DNA from: Cardiocondyla obscurior
Lineage: Eukaryota; Arthropoda; Insecta; Hymenoptera; Formicidae
Direction of reading: 5' to 3'
Length of the DNA: 64,000 nucleotides
Assembly (NCBI RefSeq): GCF_019399895.1
Contig: NC_091886.1
Coordinates: 2,914,001-2,978,000, forward strand
Numbering within the stretch: the stretch's first letter is position 1; each line of letters starts with the position of its first letter. The notes under the pieces are model-generated. The model did not search any database and was not told where the DNA came from. It saw nothing but the letters and a program-made list of their open reading frames with translations. Made by a program: the position numbers and the translations under genes. Of this stretch, positions 47,301-60,026 are shown piece after piece.

Positions 47301-50300
47301 CCATAAACCTACCCTCCCTTTTTTCCCCTCCCTCCCTACGGTCGCAGAATAACGTCTCCTCCCGAACTCGTTACTGTCGCGCGGAAGAGCTGAACCCTCG
47401 TTGGCTGTCGGCGTTCATCCGTGGCCATTTCCGGAGCCCCGCTGACGTACATACACATACCCATCACCGTTTCGGGCCAATCGAGATAACGGGATAACGC
47501 CGTAAATTCGCCGGCGATAATTCGCGGAGGAGGGGGACAGAGAGCCGGGAGAAACCTCCCGCGTCTACTTTTATCAGCGGCCTCGATGCGCGACCGTGCG
47601 CCGTAAGCGGATATCGTAAATTCGCAGCCGGCGAATATGCTCCCCACGTGTATGTGTCGCGGCGCTTATCAGCGGCGCGCCTGTTACGAACAATTTAACC
47701 CTAGACGAAACAAACCCTTGATACAGAACCGTTTATCCTCAAATCACACGGCGGTTTGCGCACACCCTCATTTATCATTTTTTTTTCTTCTTTTTTTTTC
47801 CCTCTCAAAACTGTATACCACGCCCTTGAAAAATGTATCCCCTTAATCATTTTCCACTGTATTTCGTTGCTTTTGAAATTTTCTTGGATACTATGGGATC
47901 TCTGCCGTTCGTATTAAAAAAAAAAAAAGCACGAAAGTAGGAAAAATAAAAATGAATCCCTGCAAAGTCAATCTCTCGTTTCCGACGTGAAGTCACCCGA
48001 AGATAATTATTTCATTTATATTACATCAGGAATAGTTAAAGTTTCCATCGCGGACGTGAGCGCGAAGTAATGAGATTAAAAGAAAAAAAATTAACGGTTA
48101 TATATCGCGCTTGAGGTCAGGGTTGATCTGATCAAAGCGAAAAAGACGTGGGATATTTTCGCCCGCTCGCGGAAAGCGGCAGAAAAGCTCAGCGCGCGGC
48201 CAACCATCGCGCGTTCCCTCACTTCGCTTTTGCGAACAGAGAATACTGTATCTCGGCCATTTCCTGTGATTACAATTTTCCTCTTTTCGTTACAAACGTC
48301 GTCCGGCTGGACGGTCAGTTACGACATGTCCGACCGAACATTCAACGGGCGAGCAGCGCTTTGGAATCGTCTCTAACTGGACAGTGATTTTCCTCTCTCG
48401 TAATTCGGCCGACTTGCCAGAATAATAACCGGCGACGAAGGGCCTTGGAAGAGATGCCGGGCGTTGAAAGGGCTCGCAAGCAGAGGGGCCAGCCAGCGTT
48501 TCAGCGCTGATAGACGCGCCGTGCTAGATTAAAGAGGAAAGCCGGAATTCGGGCAGCGCAATTTACCAGCTAAAAGCGTCTGGAGTATCATCGATTCCAT
48601 TCAGTGCTGATGCGACCGTTTACATTCGCTCGTCGTAATTTGGGAAACTACCCTTTTCCCAGAGCTTCGTTTCCATTGTAGTCTTTCTTTTTTTGGGAAC
48701 TCCTGACGAAAATATCCCGACGTAACGAGCTCCGTTTCTTCAGCAATATTAATTTACAATTTAATATTAAATTTAATATTCAATTTTTGTGACGATATAT
48801 AATTAAAATAAAATATAAAAAAATTAATAGCTTGTTAAAATAAAGAACAATGGGTTTTCTTGAAAGAGATATCGATACGAGTTCGTGAGAAATAAATTCT
48901 TTCTAAAGCTCATAGTTTTGTAAGCGAGAGGTCGTGCTAATTTTCTTGGTAATTACGAACAGTACGATATAAGTTCTCGAGGATTACGAGACTTAATCAA
49001 GTTAGCTTTTAAGTATTATCGCGCTATTTAGATAGCATCTCTCAATTTCTTTCCCCAAAAGTCGTTTGAAAACCGTTGTTGTTTCGAGTTAGCTGATTGC
49101 AGCTTGCAAACTGCGCCGCAAAAGCTGTCTCTTTCTCTCTCGAGTGGATCCGCAGAAGTGTCTTAACGAAGCGATGCTACTCGTGGAACTCGTGTATGTG
49201 CGAATTGCCTGTCTTATCAAAGTGCCACGCGAGGTGAAGCCGGGAACGCACGCGATAATGCGACCGTTTAAATTCGGCACGGCGCCGAGCTGCAATTTTT
49301 TTTTCCACGTCACGGAGAAAATCCCCCTTACGTAAGCAAGCATCGTTCTCGAGACGTATATACGTAGGGCTAGGCTACGCGTGTTTCTCTTACAGAGCTC
49401 TTGTAATATACATCAGACTCCTAAGCTGCTGAAGTATGAATAAGGCTGGATTAACATGAAATATAGCAAACGGCTTCTATAAAGTAGTCAAATATAGTAT
49501 ATAAAGCTGAATTTTGCCTTCTCAGATAAAGAGAGAGGTTTAAACAATAAGTGTATCAATTAATTATTAATTTTTTTTTACATTACTATTTAACATATTA
49601 TTTTAATATAATATGTATATTACAAGGAAAAAAAAATTGTTTAGTAATTTTAAAATGCACAGGTATGGTGGTTTTATTTGTCATATGTGTCCGTGTAAAG
49701 CCTGACTATAACTACTGTCGACTGCACAGTATCTATGAATCTAAATTTTTTTATACAACTTTGATTAAATAAAATTTATATTCAGAAATGAATATTTGGT
49801 ATCAGCAAACATATAAAAAATATAATTTCCAGTTTTCCCATAATTTTTATATGACTTTTTGATTTTTAATAGTATATTCGGAATTTTAATCGATTAATGA
49901 TAGAGTTCATTTATTAAATTGATTACGAATAAAAGCTCAATGAGCCAGACTGCCTCTTGGATTTTTGTCTGCATAAATTCTACATCAATAATTTATTAAT
50001 CAATTAACAGATATTACTCAGTGAATTGGAAGAATAAATCAAATAGCAAATTTTATTTCGCAAATTTATTTTAACATATCAAGAGGTGCCACTACTTTAA
50101 TTTATTTTCAACTTCAGTGTGGAGTTTCATAACTTTTTGAGATTTTTAACACTCGCTAACGTTTTAAATGTATTTGAAAAAAGATTTTCCCTTAATTAAT
50201 TAAACAAATATTCTATTTTTTTTTATTGAAAACTAAATTTAAAACACGATATAAAGATCTCTTTTTTTCATTTATAAATTAAAAATTAATTTGACACTTC

Positions 50301-53300
50301 TCTATTTTATGCAATAATTTGTAGTTTTAGCAAAACACGTATTAAGATACGTTATCAATGCAAACGATAAGGGAACATTGTTACAAATGCGCGGCACGTT
50401 GTAGTTGTATATTTTTGATTTAGTGAGCTTTCGGTGATTTAGACATTTTACACGAGTTGTTTTGTAACTACAATTTTCTCGAAAGGACTAGCTTTTACGG
50501 CGGGATCGAAACAGTTCGCAAATGGTATTATACAGGTTTCCGGCAAAATCCGGAAGTGCCATTTCGATCGAACGTCCATTAAGTTCGCGCGACCATCCGA
50601 CAAAGCGATTATTCTCGTTAGCAGAAAAATTACCAACTACATTCCAACACCAAGTCGATTTAACGTGTTTCAAAAATACAAGAGGTCTGTCTGATTTTGC
50701 TTCACCTGATTCATTAATTTACATACGTCGCGATATTATAACGTTCAAGTCAACATATTCCCCTCCCCGATTTTCCGTAACAAGAGCAGAACAGATTCAT
50801 CAAATTTTTTCTTTACCCTTTTTTTTTTATTATTATTTTTTCAAATTCATCCTCCGTAGTTCCGGAAAAATTTTCGCAGTGATATGCAAAAAACTGTAAT
50901 GACTGAAATGCAAATGGGGCGTACGAATAAAAGTGATGCAAATGCCGTTAGTGGAAAGCAGAAGCTGAATTTTCGTTTTAAAGTTAGAACATTATGCAAA
51001 GATCTATGTTTCGCATGAAATAATCTTTCGCTTTTGCTGCAAAACGTCCGCTTTGTTCGTATTTCAAAGCGTTTGCTTATAAACGTGCTTTTTTTTTTTA
51101 TCATCGTTAACTGTAATAAATATCATATAAAGCGATCCGCGTAGCATCATAGAATTACGACCTATAAATCTATTTATAATTCTGCACAAAATATCGAATA
51201 ATATAGCTAACAATTAATCTTTATTACAAAATTATACCATTGTAATATTAGATTCGTTATTGCAATTTATACTATTTAATTATGCGTAATTTTGTAACCA
51301 TTATATTCAATTCAATATTGTTTCTATTATAAAATAGCCTAATAAAATATGAGTTTTATTTTTCAAAAATCTACGTGTGCAATATGTAAAAGCAAAAAGG
51401 AATAAAAATATAAATAATAAAAAGGGTTTTTCACTGAACATTTCAATTGTAAAAGTCTTCCATGACTTTCATAAATTATTCCAATATATTTCTAATAAAC
51501 TAACGCAATTATTTTCCACGAGATACGAATCTAACATATTATATGTATGTATGCATCACTAAATGAAAATAGTTGAAGCGAATGATTGCGCATAGTTTGA
51601 TTGATTGCAATTTGTATACGCAGTTCACGTTCACGTGAAATTAGTATATTATTTCATGGAAATTTAGATTCAGAGATGTTCGGTTTCAATTTCCGGTACC
51701 TTTGGAATAATTGATAGATCGAATCCTAATCACTAAACGAACAAAATTATCTCGTTACGCAAACAGACTCGTTACGTTTACGCGGCATCTTGATTTATCT
51801 CCTAAATTAGTTTTCCTGCCAGAGATGAATAATTTCTTTTACGCTGAATTCGTTTATCATAGATAAATAATGCTCGCGATACAATTTACGTATAAATGGA
51901 ATTGTTGCAGAGAAATCCATAAGAGAATAAAATCGCGCGTTTAGTGGTGCTTCACGACTCGCGGTATCACAGCTCGCGAATTTAGCAGAGAGATAAGTCC
52001 GCATAATCGCTCGCTGCGAAATTTATGCGCCTGCCTGACGATAAATCCCACCAATCTAGCGGGATTACGCGACCGTAAATTAGCGGCGGTTGACACGTCT
52101 CCGGTCCAACTGAACGGAGAAAGAAAACGGGTTAAAAATTTATTATTTCGCGTGGATTAGCTCTGCGCGTATGTGTATGTGCGCGAATGCGGGACGCACG
52201 TGTGCGAGAACAGTTTGACTAAAAATAAAAAAATAAAAAAAAATAAAAAAGAAAGGGGGACTGACTAGATTATCACCTTTAAGAGTTCGGTACAATTTCG
52301 TACCTCCCATATTTATTTTTAAAACAAAACGGAGAGTTTACTTTGCAGGGAGGTGTTGAAATAACCAGCAAAAAGTCTAAATTTTTTTTTATCAGGAGAG
52401 ATAAAATATCTCCTTTATCTTCTCGTGTATAGCTAGCGACATTCTTCGATCTCCCCCGCCCGGATAAAAACGTCGTCGGGATAAGACGACGGAGTTCTTA
52501 GTCGCAAGTCGTTCTGCTCTTTGCGGAACAGTTTCGCAAATGGTCCACTAGAACGCATGAAGTTACACTGGCATAATTTAAGTGCGGATAACTGTCCGAT
52601 TAATGATCTGAAAATTTGAAGGGCTAGCCCCGATTAATCTACTGGTACTTGACCGAGTGTTCAACTTTAGCGTGCAATTAAGCTCCGTGATAATTACGTA
52701 CGTCAAACTCCGTCTAGTAACCACTCGATTTCCTAAATCACCGCGCCTCTGATAATATATAAAATTAAAATCGCTGAGAAGTTTAATAACTCTTATTTCT
52801 GTGATTTTTCGTACGTAACTAATGAATCGATACGAATGAAATCTTTTCCTCAAACAATGCGCGACAAAATGGGCAAATCCAAATCCAAATAACGTGTCCC
52901 TGGCGAGCAGTATATCGCTGCGCAAACCCAATATGAAACACCGGGCTTTCTAAGTTCTCTTCGTTCTACAAAGGAGGTGAAGGACTGTGCACACGCTGCG
53001 CGACATTTTATAAAAGGTCGAGGCAGCTGTTCCGGTTAGTTTAATATCGATAGCAGTACGTTTCCTGGGTACGCTGGGCGGGCGTGTTTCATTTTTACAC
53101 GATATAAATACGGTATCTACCTGCGTATGTGTCGTATGTATACTGAGAGGCGGATATGGCATTCGCCGTCGCCTCTCAGCGTACGAACGCTGTGACGGAC
53201 GTTATATCTGTCCCTCAGCGTGCATACACGCGGTAATGTACATCCGGCGTATCGCTATGAATTTCTCATCGAGTCTCGGCGCTACGCTCCGCGGAAATTA

Positions 53301-55511
53301 CCGGTCCTGGTAACAATAGAACGAACCCGAGCGTGGAATACTCGGTATCGAAAGAGAGTACCGCAGATATTCGAACAACGCGAATATCGCGAACACGTGC
53401 GCACTCGGTCCGAATCTTACGATGGATAGGAATCGCGAAGACGTAAACCTGTAACGTCTTTTAAGAGCGAGACACGTGCGTCGCGGCGGTAAGAAAATCC
53501 CCCTTGCCACAGCGCAGCATCTGAGTTTATCTCGAAATCATCCGGCAAAGAAATAAAATAATCGAGAAAAATAATAAAAATTGCAACGCTGGAAGACATA
53601 GTTTTTCTAAGATACCACGCAAATTTTCCAAGTCCAAACTTCTTACGCGTAGTTCAAATTGAATTAAATTCCTGTAACGTCACGTAATTGCGCGCTGGAA
53701 CGTGCCGAACGTAATGTAAAATTAAATATTTAACAATTATTTGCTTGGAATGAACTTTTTTTCTCAGTTTGTTCCGGCGCAAAATAAAGGCCGTGGACAA
53801 AGTTCCATTAAAATGAGCAAAAATCTAGCTGCCCGAGAAAGTACATTACAAGAGTAAATAACTAACGTAAAAGCAGTTAAATAAATAAAAACTAGAAAGA
53901 ACGTTTTCCGATCTTGCGTCTTACTTAAATATAAGACAATTTCGCCCTTTACCTCGCGTATAGAAAATTTCTGTTACACTTGGAGAACGCTTTCGGAACG
54001 CTAAATAAAATTAGACGCCCCAGCGACGGGAACTGTCGGTTTCCTTGCAAATTACATTACGCAATTCAGAGTAATAACGACGCTCCTGGCGCGGCATAAA
54101 AATTCAATTATTGTTTCCATTCCGGCGCGCATTAATGCCAAAAGAAAATTATATTTTATGCAATTCCTGTGTCCGCGGGACAGAAATTCTCGTCACGGCG
54201 GGACACGGTACGTTAATGGAGAAATTTCTTCGCGCCGGTGTCAAGTTATCGGTTTGCTCACCGGCGATGTATTACATATTAGCGCGGAGGTGTCGTGGTT
54301 TGTTTTACACGGTGACGCAACCCCTGTGGAACCATTTGCAAATGAAGCCGCCCGGCAGCGGAGAGAGCGCGCCTCGATGTTTTTTTAATGAAGTTGGCCC
54401 GCGAGCGAGTGGCTCTATAACACGGCGCCGGTTGCACAGTAAAATTAAAGTTCCCGAATGGTGGATTGTTTTAATTAGTATCGCATATACGCGACGAAAA
54501 TAACGGCAGTGTGACAATGAATATTAATAATACATTTATAGAGCCCTATAAACGATTATGTTAACATGCATAAGATTTTAATAGACTAGGACGTGGCAGC
54601 CGTTCAGCGGCAAGGATACGGTTTGTTTAAACTACGTGTTTGAATAATATCTTTCGCGATGGCTCTTATGTTTGGACACGCGTCACAGTCCGAGCTAATG
54701 TATTAGGATAATAGGGTTGCAAATACGCGTGGCAATACCAGGAGATAAAAATATTCGTAATATTCATAAAAGCAGTAAAAAAACAGACTACTGTGTTGCG
54801 AGACAGTATTATAAGAGTAAAAGCAAGTGTCTCCTAGAGTGGATACCGGTATTAATAATTCTAATGTTTAACAATCTAAGTAAAAGCCTTTTCGCAATGG
54901 AAATTTGACAGCGGACGCTGTCCTTTACATTTATTTAACCGGACAAGAGTCATATCGTAGATACATCTCCAGAATTTGAACAAAAACGATTTAAGCTACC
55001 TTCTTTTAAGAATTAAAACTTTCGATGTTTTTATTTCCTTTCCTAAAAGTATTATATTTTCAAAGTGGACTCGTAAGATACGATGAGAAAAATAATCGAG
55101 TCCTTCGACTTATAAAATAATCGTTTACGTATTACTTATCAATATAATGCACGGTAGTAGAATTATATCACCACGTACCTGACCTGTAATAAAAAAAATC
55201 CAAATTAGTTTTAGAACGATGATTAAAATTTAAAAACATATTATTATGACATAAATTATAAAAATACAATAGCCCTTTAAAAGTACCAGAGATAAAGAAA
55301 ACGCACTTTCGTCGGACGTAATGTTTTTTATATTGTTGCTACAAGATTCAAAAAATTAATTTGAATAATTAAATTAAATAATTAAAATAATTAAAAATTT
55401 AAAAAACGTGCAAACGTAAAATTTTATATATAAAAACGGGCTTACGTCAAACGTAATTTACATTTTATAAGTAGAACAATATCACAGTAAGTATTAGATT
55501 AATTTTCTTAC
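44305..55511. other. Intergenic DNA right of Fur2, nothing recognised
   Basis: AT-rich with CpG-rich patches (46.0-47.6, 48.1-48.7, 52.4-53.5 and 54.1-54.5 kb). The longest ORFs are 146 aa (45860-46300, minus) and 130 aa (54111-54503, plus); neither has a domain or repeat I recognise, and I do not call them genes. An ATTTGCAAAT octamer (POU-type site) is at 54334-54343. Confidence 0.6.
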
Positions 55512-55726
55512 CTCAGCATTAAGTAAAAGCTAGTCTTTGGTCCCATGTAAAAGTTCCATCAAGTTTCCAATGTTCTTTTCCCATATGTAACAAGCATGTT
55601 ATTTCACTGGTCCAGTACATATGTACTCACCATCTTTCAAATCCATCTCACAGAAAGTAATGATCCCCTTTTATTACACATTCAGCTTACAGCAAGGGAT
55701 GTGCAGTATAAAATACCATCATGTTC
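55512..55726 (-). ncRNA. Candidate non-coding minus-strand exon
   Basis: On the minus strand, acceptor TTTTTTTGTTTTAG precedes GAACATG, and a strong donor (GCTGAG/GTAAGAAA) ends it at 55512. A second, internal donor (AAAGATG/GTGAGTAC) would end it at 55631. All three frames carry stops, so it would be UTR or a non-coding RNA. It could belong to a transcript starting near 59994. Splice-signal evidence only. Confidence 0.25.
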
Positions 55727-56277
55727 CTAAAACAAAAAAAAAAAATGTAGCTTACGTCCGTAATCGTTTCATTAATAAAATTATAATTAATAAGACGAAC
55801 ATACCTCTGGATAATTATCATCAAATGACTCTGTAAAAATATATTTATACACATTATTATTAATAAAAATAAAAAAAACATATCGTCTTGCAGTACTTCG
55901 CAGTTAATTTACCTCATAGCTCCAAAGGTATGCTTCCGTGCAATCCAATTTATTTTTATAATTATCCACGCTATAATGTCATCGGAATTATTGATAACCT
56001 CAATAAAGCACCGGAGTACGATGGCAACTTAGAAAACAGAAGTAGCGATGGTTCGTAACAGATAATAACCGATTTCATTAAAATTATAATCTGTTCGGAC
56101 ATATACTGCCGCGCGATAATTCGTCCGATTAAATTTGAATCGAGATGTAATTATTAAAATGCAAAGTAACAATTAACTTTTATCACTACCTTGATTTCAC
56201 TCGATTTACCGGTCGCGGTTCACCCTTCGCCACGATTCACTCCCAATCAAGTACTTCATCTTCGTTTCCATTTCCCA

Positions 56278-56406
56278 TAAACGACAGTGGCGTCGCGTTT
56301 TGGAATTTCTCAAAACTAAAAAAAGAATTTAAATCTGCCGCTGCGCGGCAGGTTCAAGTTCTTCTTAGTTCCGAGAAATTCCAAAACGCGGCGTCACTAC
56401 CGTCTA
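56278..56406. repeat. 129-bp near-perfect palindrome
   Basis: The left arm (AGTGGCGTCGCGTTTTGGAA...) and right arm (...TTCCAAAACGCGGCGTCACT) pair over about 60 bp to a 3-nt loop at 56342-56344, with a CTGCCGC/GCGGCAG inner stem. The mismatches I could see are transitions, with one small offset near the middle. Both ends are TA. It is best explained as a decayed foldback MITE; a long-hairpin RNA is less likely. Confidence 0.85.
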
Positions 56407-56713
56407 CTTTATTCGATACGTATCGTGCACCGAAGAAGCAGATATCGCGTTTTCTGCGGCGACAACGGCTAGCGTATGTGTATATACATACGTAATCCTA
56501 AGTGGCAGAGCAGGATGAAAGAACGGGAAGAAAACAGTCATCGGCAATCCGGCCGGCGCGGGATGATACATGCAGTACATGTGAAACTCGACGCACACGT
56601 TCGCTAGCTGCCGTCAGCATATCTGCCTTTCGGCGTACATCTTTTCGATGCTATTCAGAAGATGCGTGACGCATGGAAATATCGTAAGTCTCCTGATATT
56701 TTCTTGTTGCTTC

Positions 56714-56880
56714 TCACACCGTTAAAGGCTGATACGCGTCTCGACCCGTTGATAAGCACTTGAGCAGCAGGAGATACGTTAATGTCCCGTATAGCCTAAT
56801 CACTCCTGCGGCACTAGTACTTAGGAACAGGACAAGACTTAATGTTCCTTTTCCCATTGTTGCTTCGAGGAGAACATGCT
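56714..56880 (-). CDS. Candidate terminal exon encoding a small hydrophobic protein end
   Basis: On the minus strand a strong acceptor (ATATATTTTGTTTTCAG) is followed by a frame open for 54 codons to TGA at 56716-56714. It contains MGKGTLSLVLFLSTSAAG and a second hydrophobic run LTYLLLLKCL. It matches no family I know. The acceptor and open frame may be coincidence, or this may be an exon of the transcript starting near 59994. Confidence 0.2.
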
Positions 56881-56999
56881 CTGAAAACAAAATATATAGC
56901 ATGAAATATTAATGCAATATATACGGTAACAGTAAAAAAACATTTCAAGAGATAGAAGAAGTTTAGTAGAGCTATTTATATATTTATTATCGTTATAAC

Positions 57000-59860
57000 G
57001 TTAGACGAGATACTTTATATACTTATTTTTTTTTATTAAATAATTAAAAAAAGAACATGTGTCACACATAAAATGTTCGTAAATTACTGAGTTCCTCCGT
57101 CAATTATCTAATCTCACCGGGTATTACCGGCAATGTGGACTTATTAGGATTAATTAAGTTCCTCCTTTCTCTCTCTTTTTCACACGCTCTTCCTCTGGTA
57201 ATCTTTTCTCTCCTTTATTTTTTTTTTTCTTTTTTTTATTACGTATGTGCAACATATAAATTAAATATTATAAGAAGTAAACTACAAAATGCACATATCG
57301 ATCGTAATAATATAATATAATAGCAATGAGTAATATTTTTAAAAGGTAAATTATATAAATAATTGTAAAATATTTTAGTGTAATTGAAAAAAAAAAAAAT
57401 CTCACTAACAATAAGACTTAACTCGAAGTCTGTGTAATTATGTAAAAAAAAATTTTCAGCGATTCGACACCCGGTATAGACTGATGATGCAATGGCAAAC
57501 GTACTCTATTAAAACAGCCTCGAGAAATCATTAAAGTCGCCTACTGTATTCTCTTTTTCCTTGAAATATTATTTCTTTCTTTCACCGCTACAGTTTTCGA
57601 ACCATTAAAATATATTTATAACGTTATAGTACGTTCTCATATATAAATATTGCATACATCTGCCTTCCAATAAAGAGAAACGAAATTATAATCGTGTACA
57701 TATTATTACAAAAATGAGAGAGCAAAGAGGGTACAATTGAATCTTTGATTTCGCTGCGTTACGCATTTGGCCTGCGTGTTTCTCTTTTTATCAAACGTCT
57801 TATTCATCATTCATAGCCTAGCTAGAAGTCGCTTGAATATCAAGATTGCATAAATGCAACAACGTAAAAATATAAAATGTATAAATATAATATTCCTATA
57901 CATACATATTCTTAAAAAATTATTTATTTCTTTAAAAAAAAAAAGAAAAAAAAGAAAGAAACAGGGAAAAAGTTAATATACATTTATTCATATATATTGT
58001 TAATAAAATTCTTCCTTTGCAGTATGAATATAGGTGTGAATAAAGATAGTTAAAAGGAAACGTTAATAAGTAATGCATGCTGTGTTGCTTATTACTTTTT
58101 AACACCGCTTGGATTAAATTTTAATCGTGTGCCAAAGAGGATTAGAGAACCATTGCAGATTCAGCTTCTTTATCTACACACTAATGCATATTCAGACTGA
58201 TACTATACTTATTTTCATCTTTGAAACAAAGGAAACAGTATTCCATATCCAACAGAAAAAAAAACCTTAAAATCAGTGAACAAGATATTTTTTTACTTGA
58301 TTAAAAGAATATTAAAATTTACTTAAAATTGTACTTGAAATAATAAAGTAATAACTACACACCCTGTAGGTAGAATAACTGATTTTTGTTTGGTGTTAGT
58401 GGTTGTAAAGGCACAAAAGAAAAGAAAAAAAAGAAAGAACAGATTCTCTGCGAGATAAAACAAGAATGGGTAAAGAGTAGGAGTTGTCAATTAACGTTAA
58501 TTTCTGCTAATGTCGATGGCTCCTCTTGATGTTCGTTAAGTATGGCACTTAAAAAAAAAGATGTTACTACGTAATTAGATGATTTACATTAGGAGTCGTC
58601 TTCGTAAACAGTGTAATAATATTTTTTTAAATATCAATTTGCTTTGCGTCTAGTATTAATAACTATGAAAAAAAATTATGGGTAATCGTGCAATTGATTT
58701 TGTTGTCTCAACATTAGCAGCCATTAAAAAGTTGTGATTGATTTATTAATGACTTGTTCTCAAGTTGCTTTGTTGTAAAATATAATATTGGTATTTTAAC
58801 CCTAGTTGTATCTTGCCTCTCTCACGTTCTATACACTGTACTATCGTATGTTCGAGGTGAAGAGGTCATCGTGATAAAAAGTAAAGGCCCATGAAAAGAG
58901 CAGAGCGCATTATATTTACAGAACAACAAAATGTTTCTCGTCTAACTTTAATGTACTTTACGTAAAGCCACAAAGTTAAATAAAATATATATTTATATTA
59001 CAAAAGATTAATTTAGAATGTGAAAACTTAAACCAAAGTAGAAGAAACTTGAAAATTCCAAGTGGTTACGTGAAATAAAAATAAAAGAATATTAGTGATA
59101 ACAAAGGAAAAGGAACATTATTATTTATCACGGGCATTGATCCAAGATTTTTTTTTTAATAAATTAATAAAGAAAAAACTGAATTCCTCATTAAATTATA
59201 AGAATTCTTTTTTACGTATTTAAAATAAAAATCATGCCTTTTGCTAAAATAATTGCAGGAAACCAAGAGTAATCTTTTACTTCTTTTTTTTTTTTATCTC
59301 TTGCGCGTGTACAACTAATTTTATATCATAACCAGAATTTTTTAATTAATTTATTCAAGCAATATGCATGTCTTTGCTTAGTTATACATTTATCAATTAT
59401 GTTTAATAAAATATCTAATTAATAATTATTTCATAAATATATGCGTAACACAGATAAATTGAACATACATACATAGCGCAATTAAACATTACTCTCTGAA
59501 GTTAATTCTTTCACGTAAAATACGAAGATATTTAAATATATGACACGAGCAAAGCTTTAAAAGTTAAATCGATAAATTACGATTATAAACAAAGCTTCAT
59601 AATGTACGGGCGAATATATAATTAAATGCACTAACTCTCGTTTTTGCGGTAAGAGAAAAAGAGCCAGCGGGATTTTTATCATTTTTCAAACTAGCGCAGT
59701 CAACTTCTTCACGTGCATTCCTCACTCCGGTCGTTCACTAAATTTGCTGAATCGCAGCTTTATTCCCGCGCGCGTTTTGCAACTTCTACGCGAACGATAT
59801 GTAAAGGAACGAAAATAAGTAAAAAAAAAAAAAAAAGAGAGAGAGAGAGAGAGAAAAAAA
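57000..59860. other. AT-rich non-coding stretch
   Basis: Very AT-rich with homopolymer runs and a (GA)n tract at 59836-59853. No ORF above about 60 aa and no RNA gene recognised. It may be intron of the predicted leftward transcript. Confidence 0.6.
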
Positions 59861-59866
59861 GAAACT

Positions 59867-59965
59867 TCACTGACGAAGCACGAAGTGATTGAACGTTGCC
59901 GCGCGTTTAATTAGCCCGATATAGCAGTGCACGCGTTGTACAGCACAATTCGTCATAATAAGCAT
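59867..59965 (-). CDS. Short ORF just downstream of the predicted TSS (32 aa)
   Basis: First ATG in the transcript predicted from 59994. It reads MLIMTNCAVQRVHCYIGLIK and ends TGA after 32 codons, before a (CT)n/poly-T tract. It could be an upstream ORF, or chance. It is not similar to anything known to me. Confidence 0.15.
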   Translation of the reverse strand: MLIMTNCAVQRVHCYIGLIKRAATFNHFVLRQ

Positions 59966-59990
59966 GGACACGACGCGACAACGCAACGAC

Positions 59991-60026
59991 GACTGAGCGT
60001 TAAGTGCCGTTGATTGACTTAATATA
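59991..60026 (-). promoter_or_regulatory. TATA + initiator core promoter reading left
   Basis: On the minus strand TATATTA (60026-60020) lies 32 bp before the A of TCAGTC (59994), ideal spacing for a TATA/Inr promoter. CCAAT-type boxes (ATTGG on the plus strand) sit upstream around 60050-60090 in a CpG-dense stretch. The predicted 5' end has an ATG at 59965 with a 32-codon frame. No downstream coding gene was recognised. Confidence 0.4.

Noticed and set aside
54111..54503. 130-aa plus-strand ORF
   Set aside because: Overlaps other open frames; no homologue recognised and no splice or promoter context.
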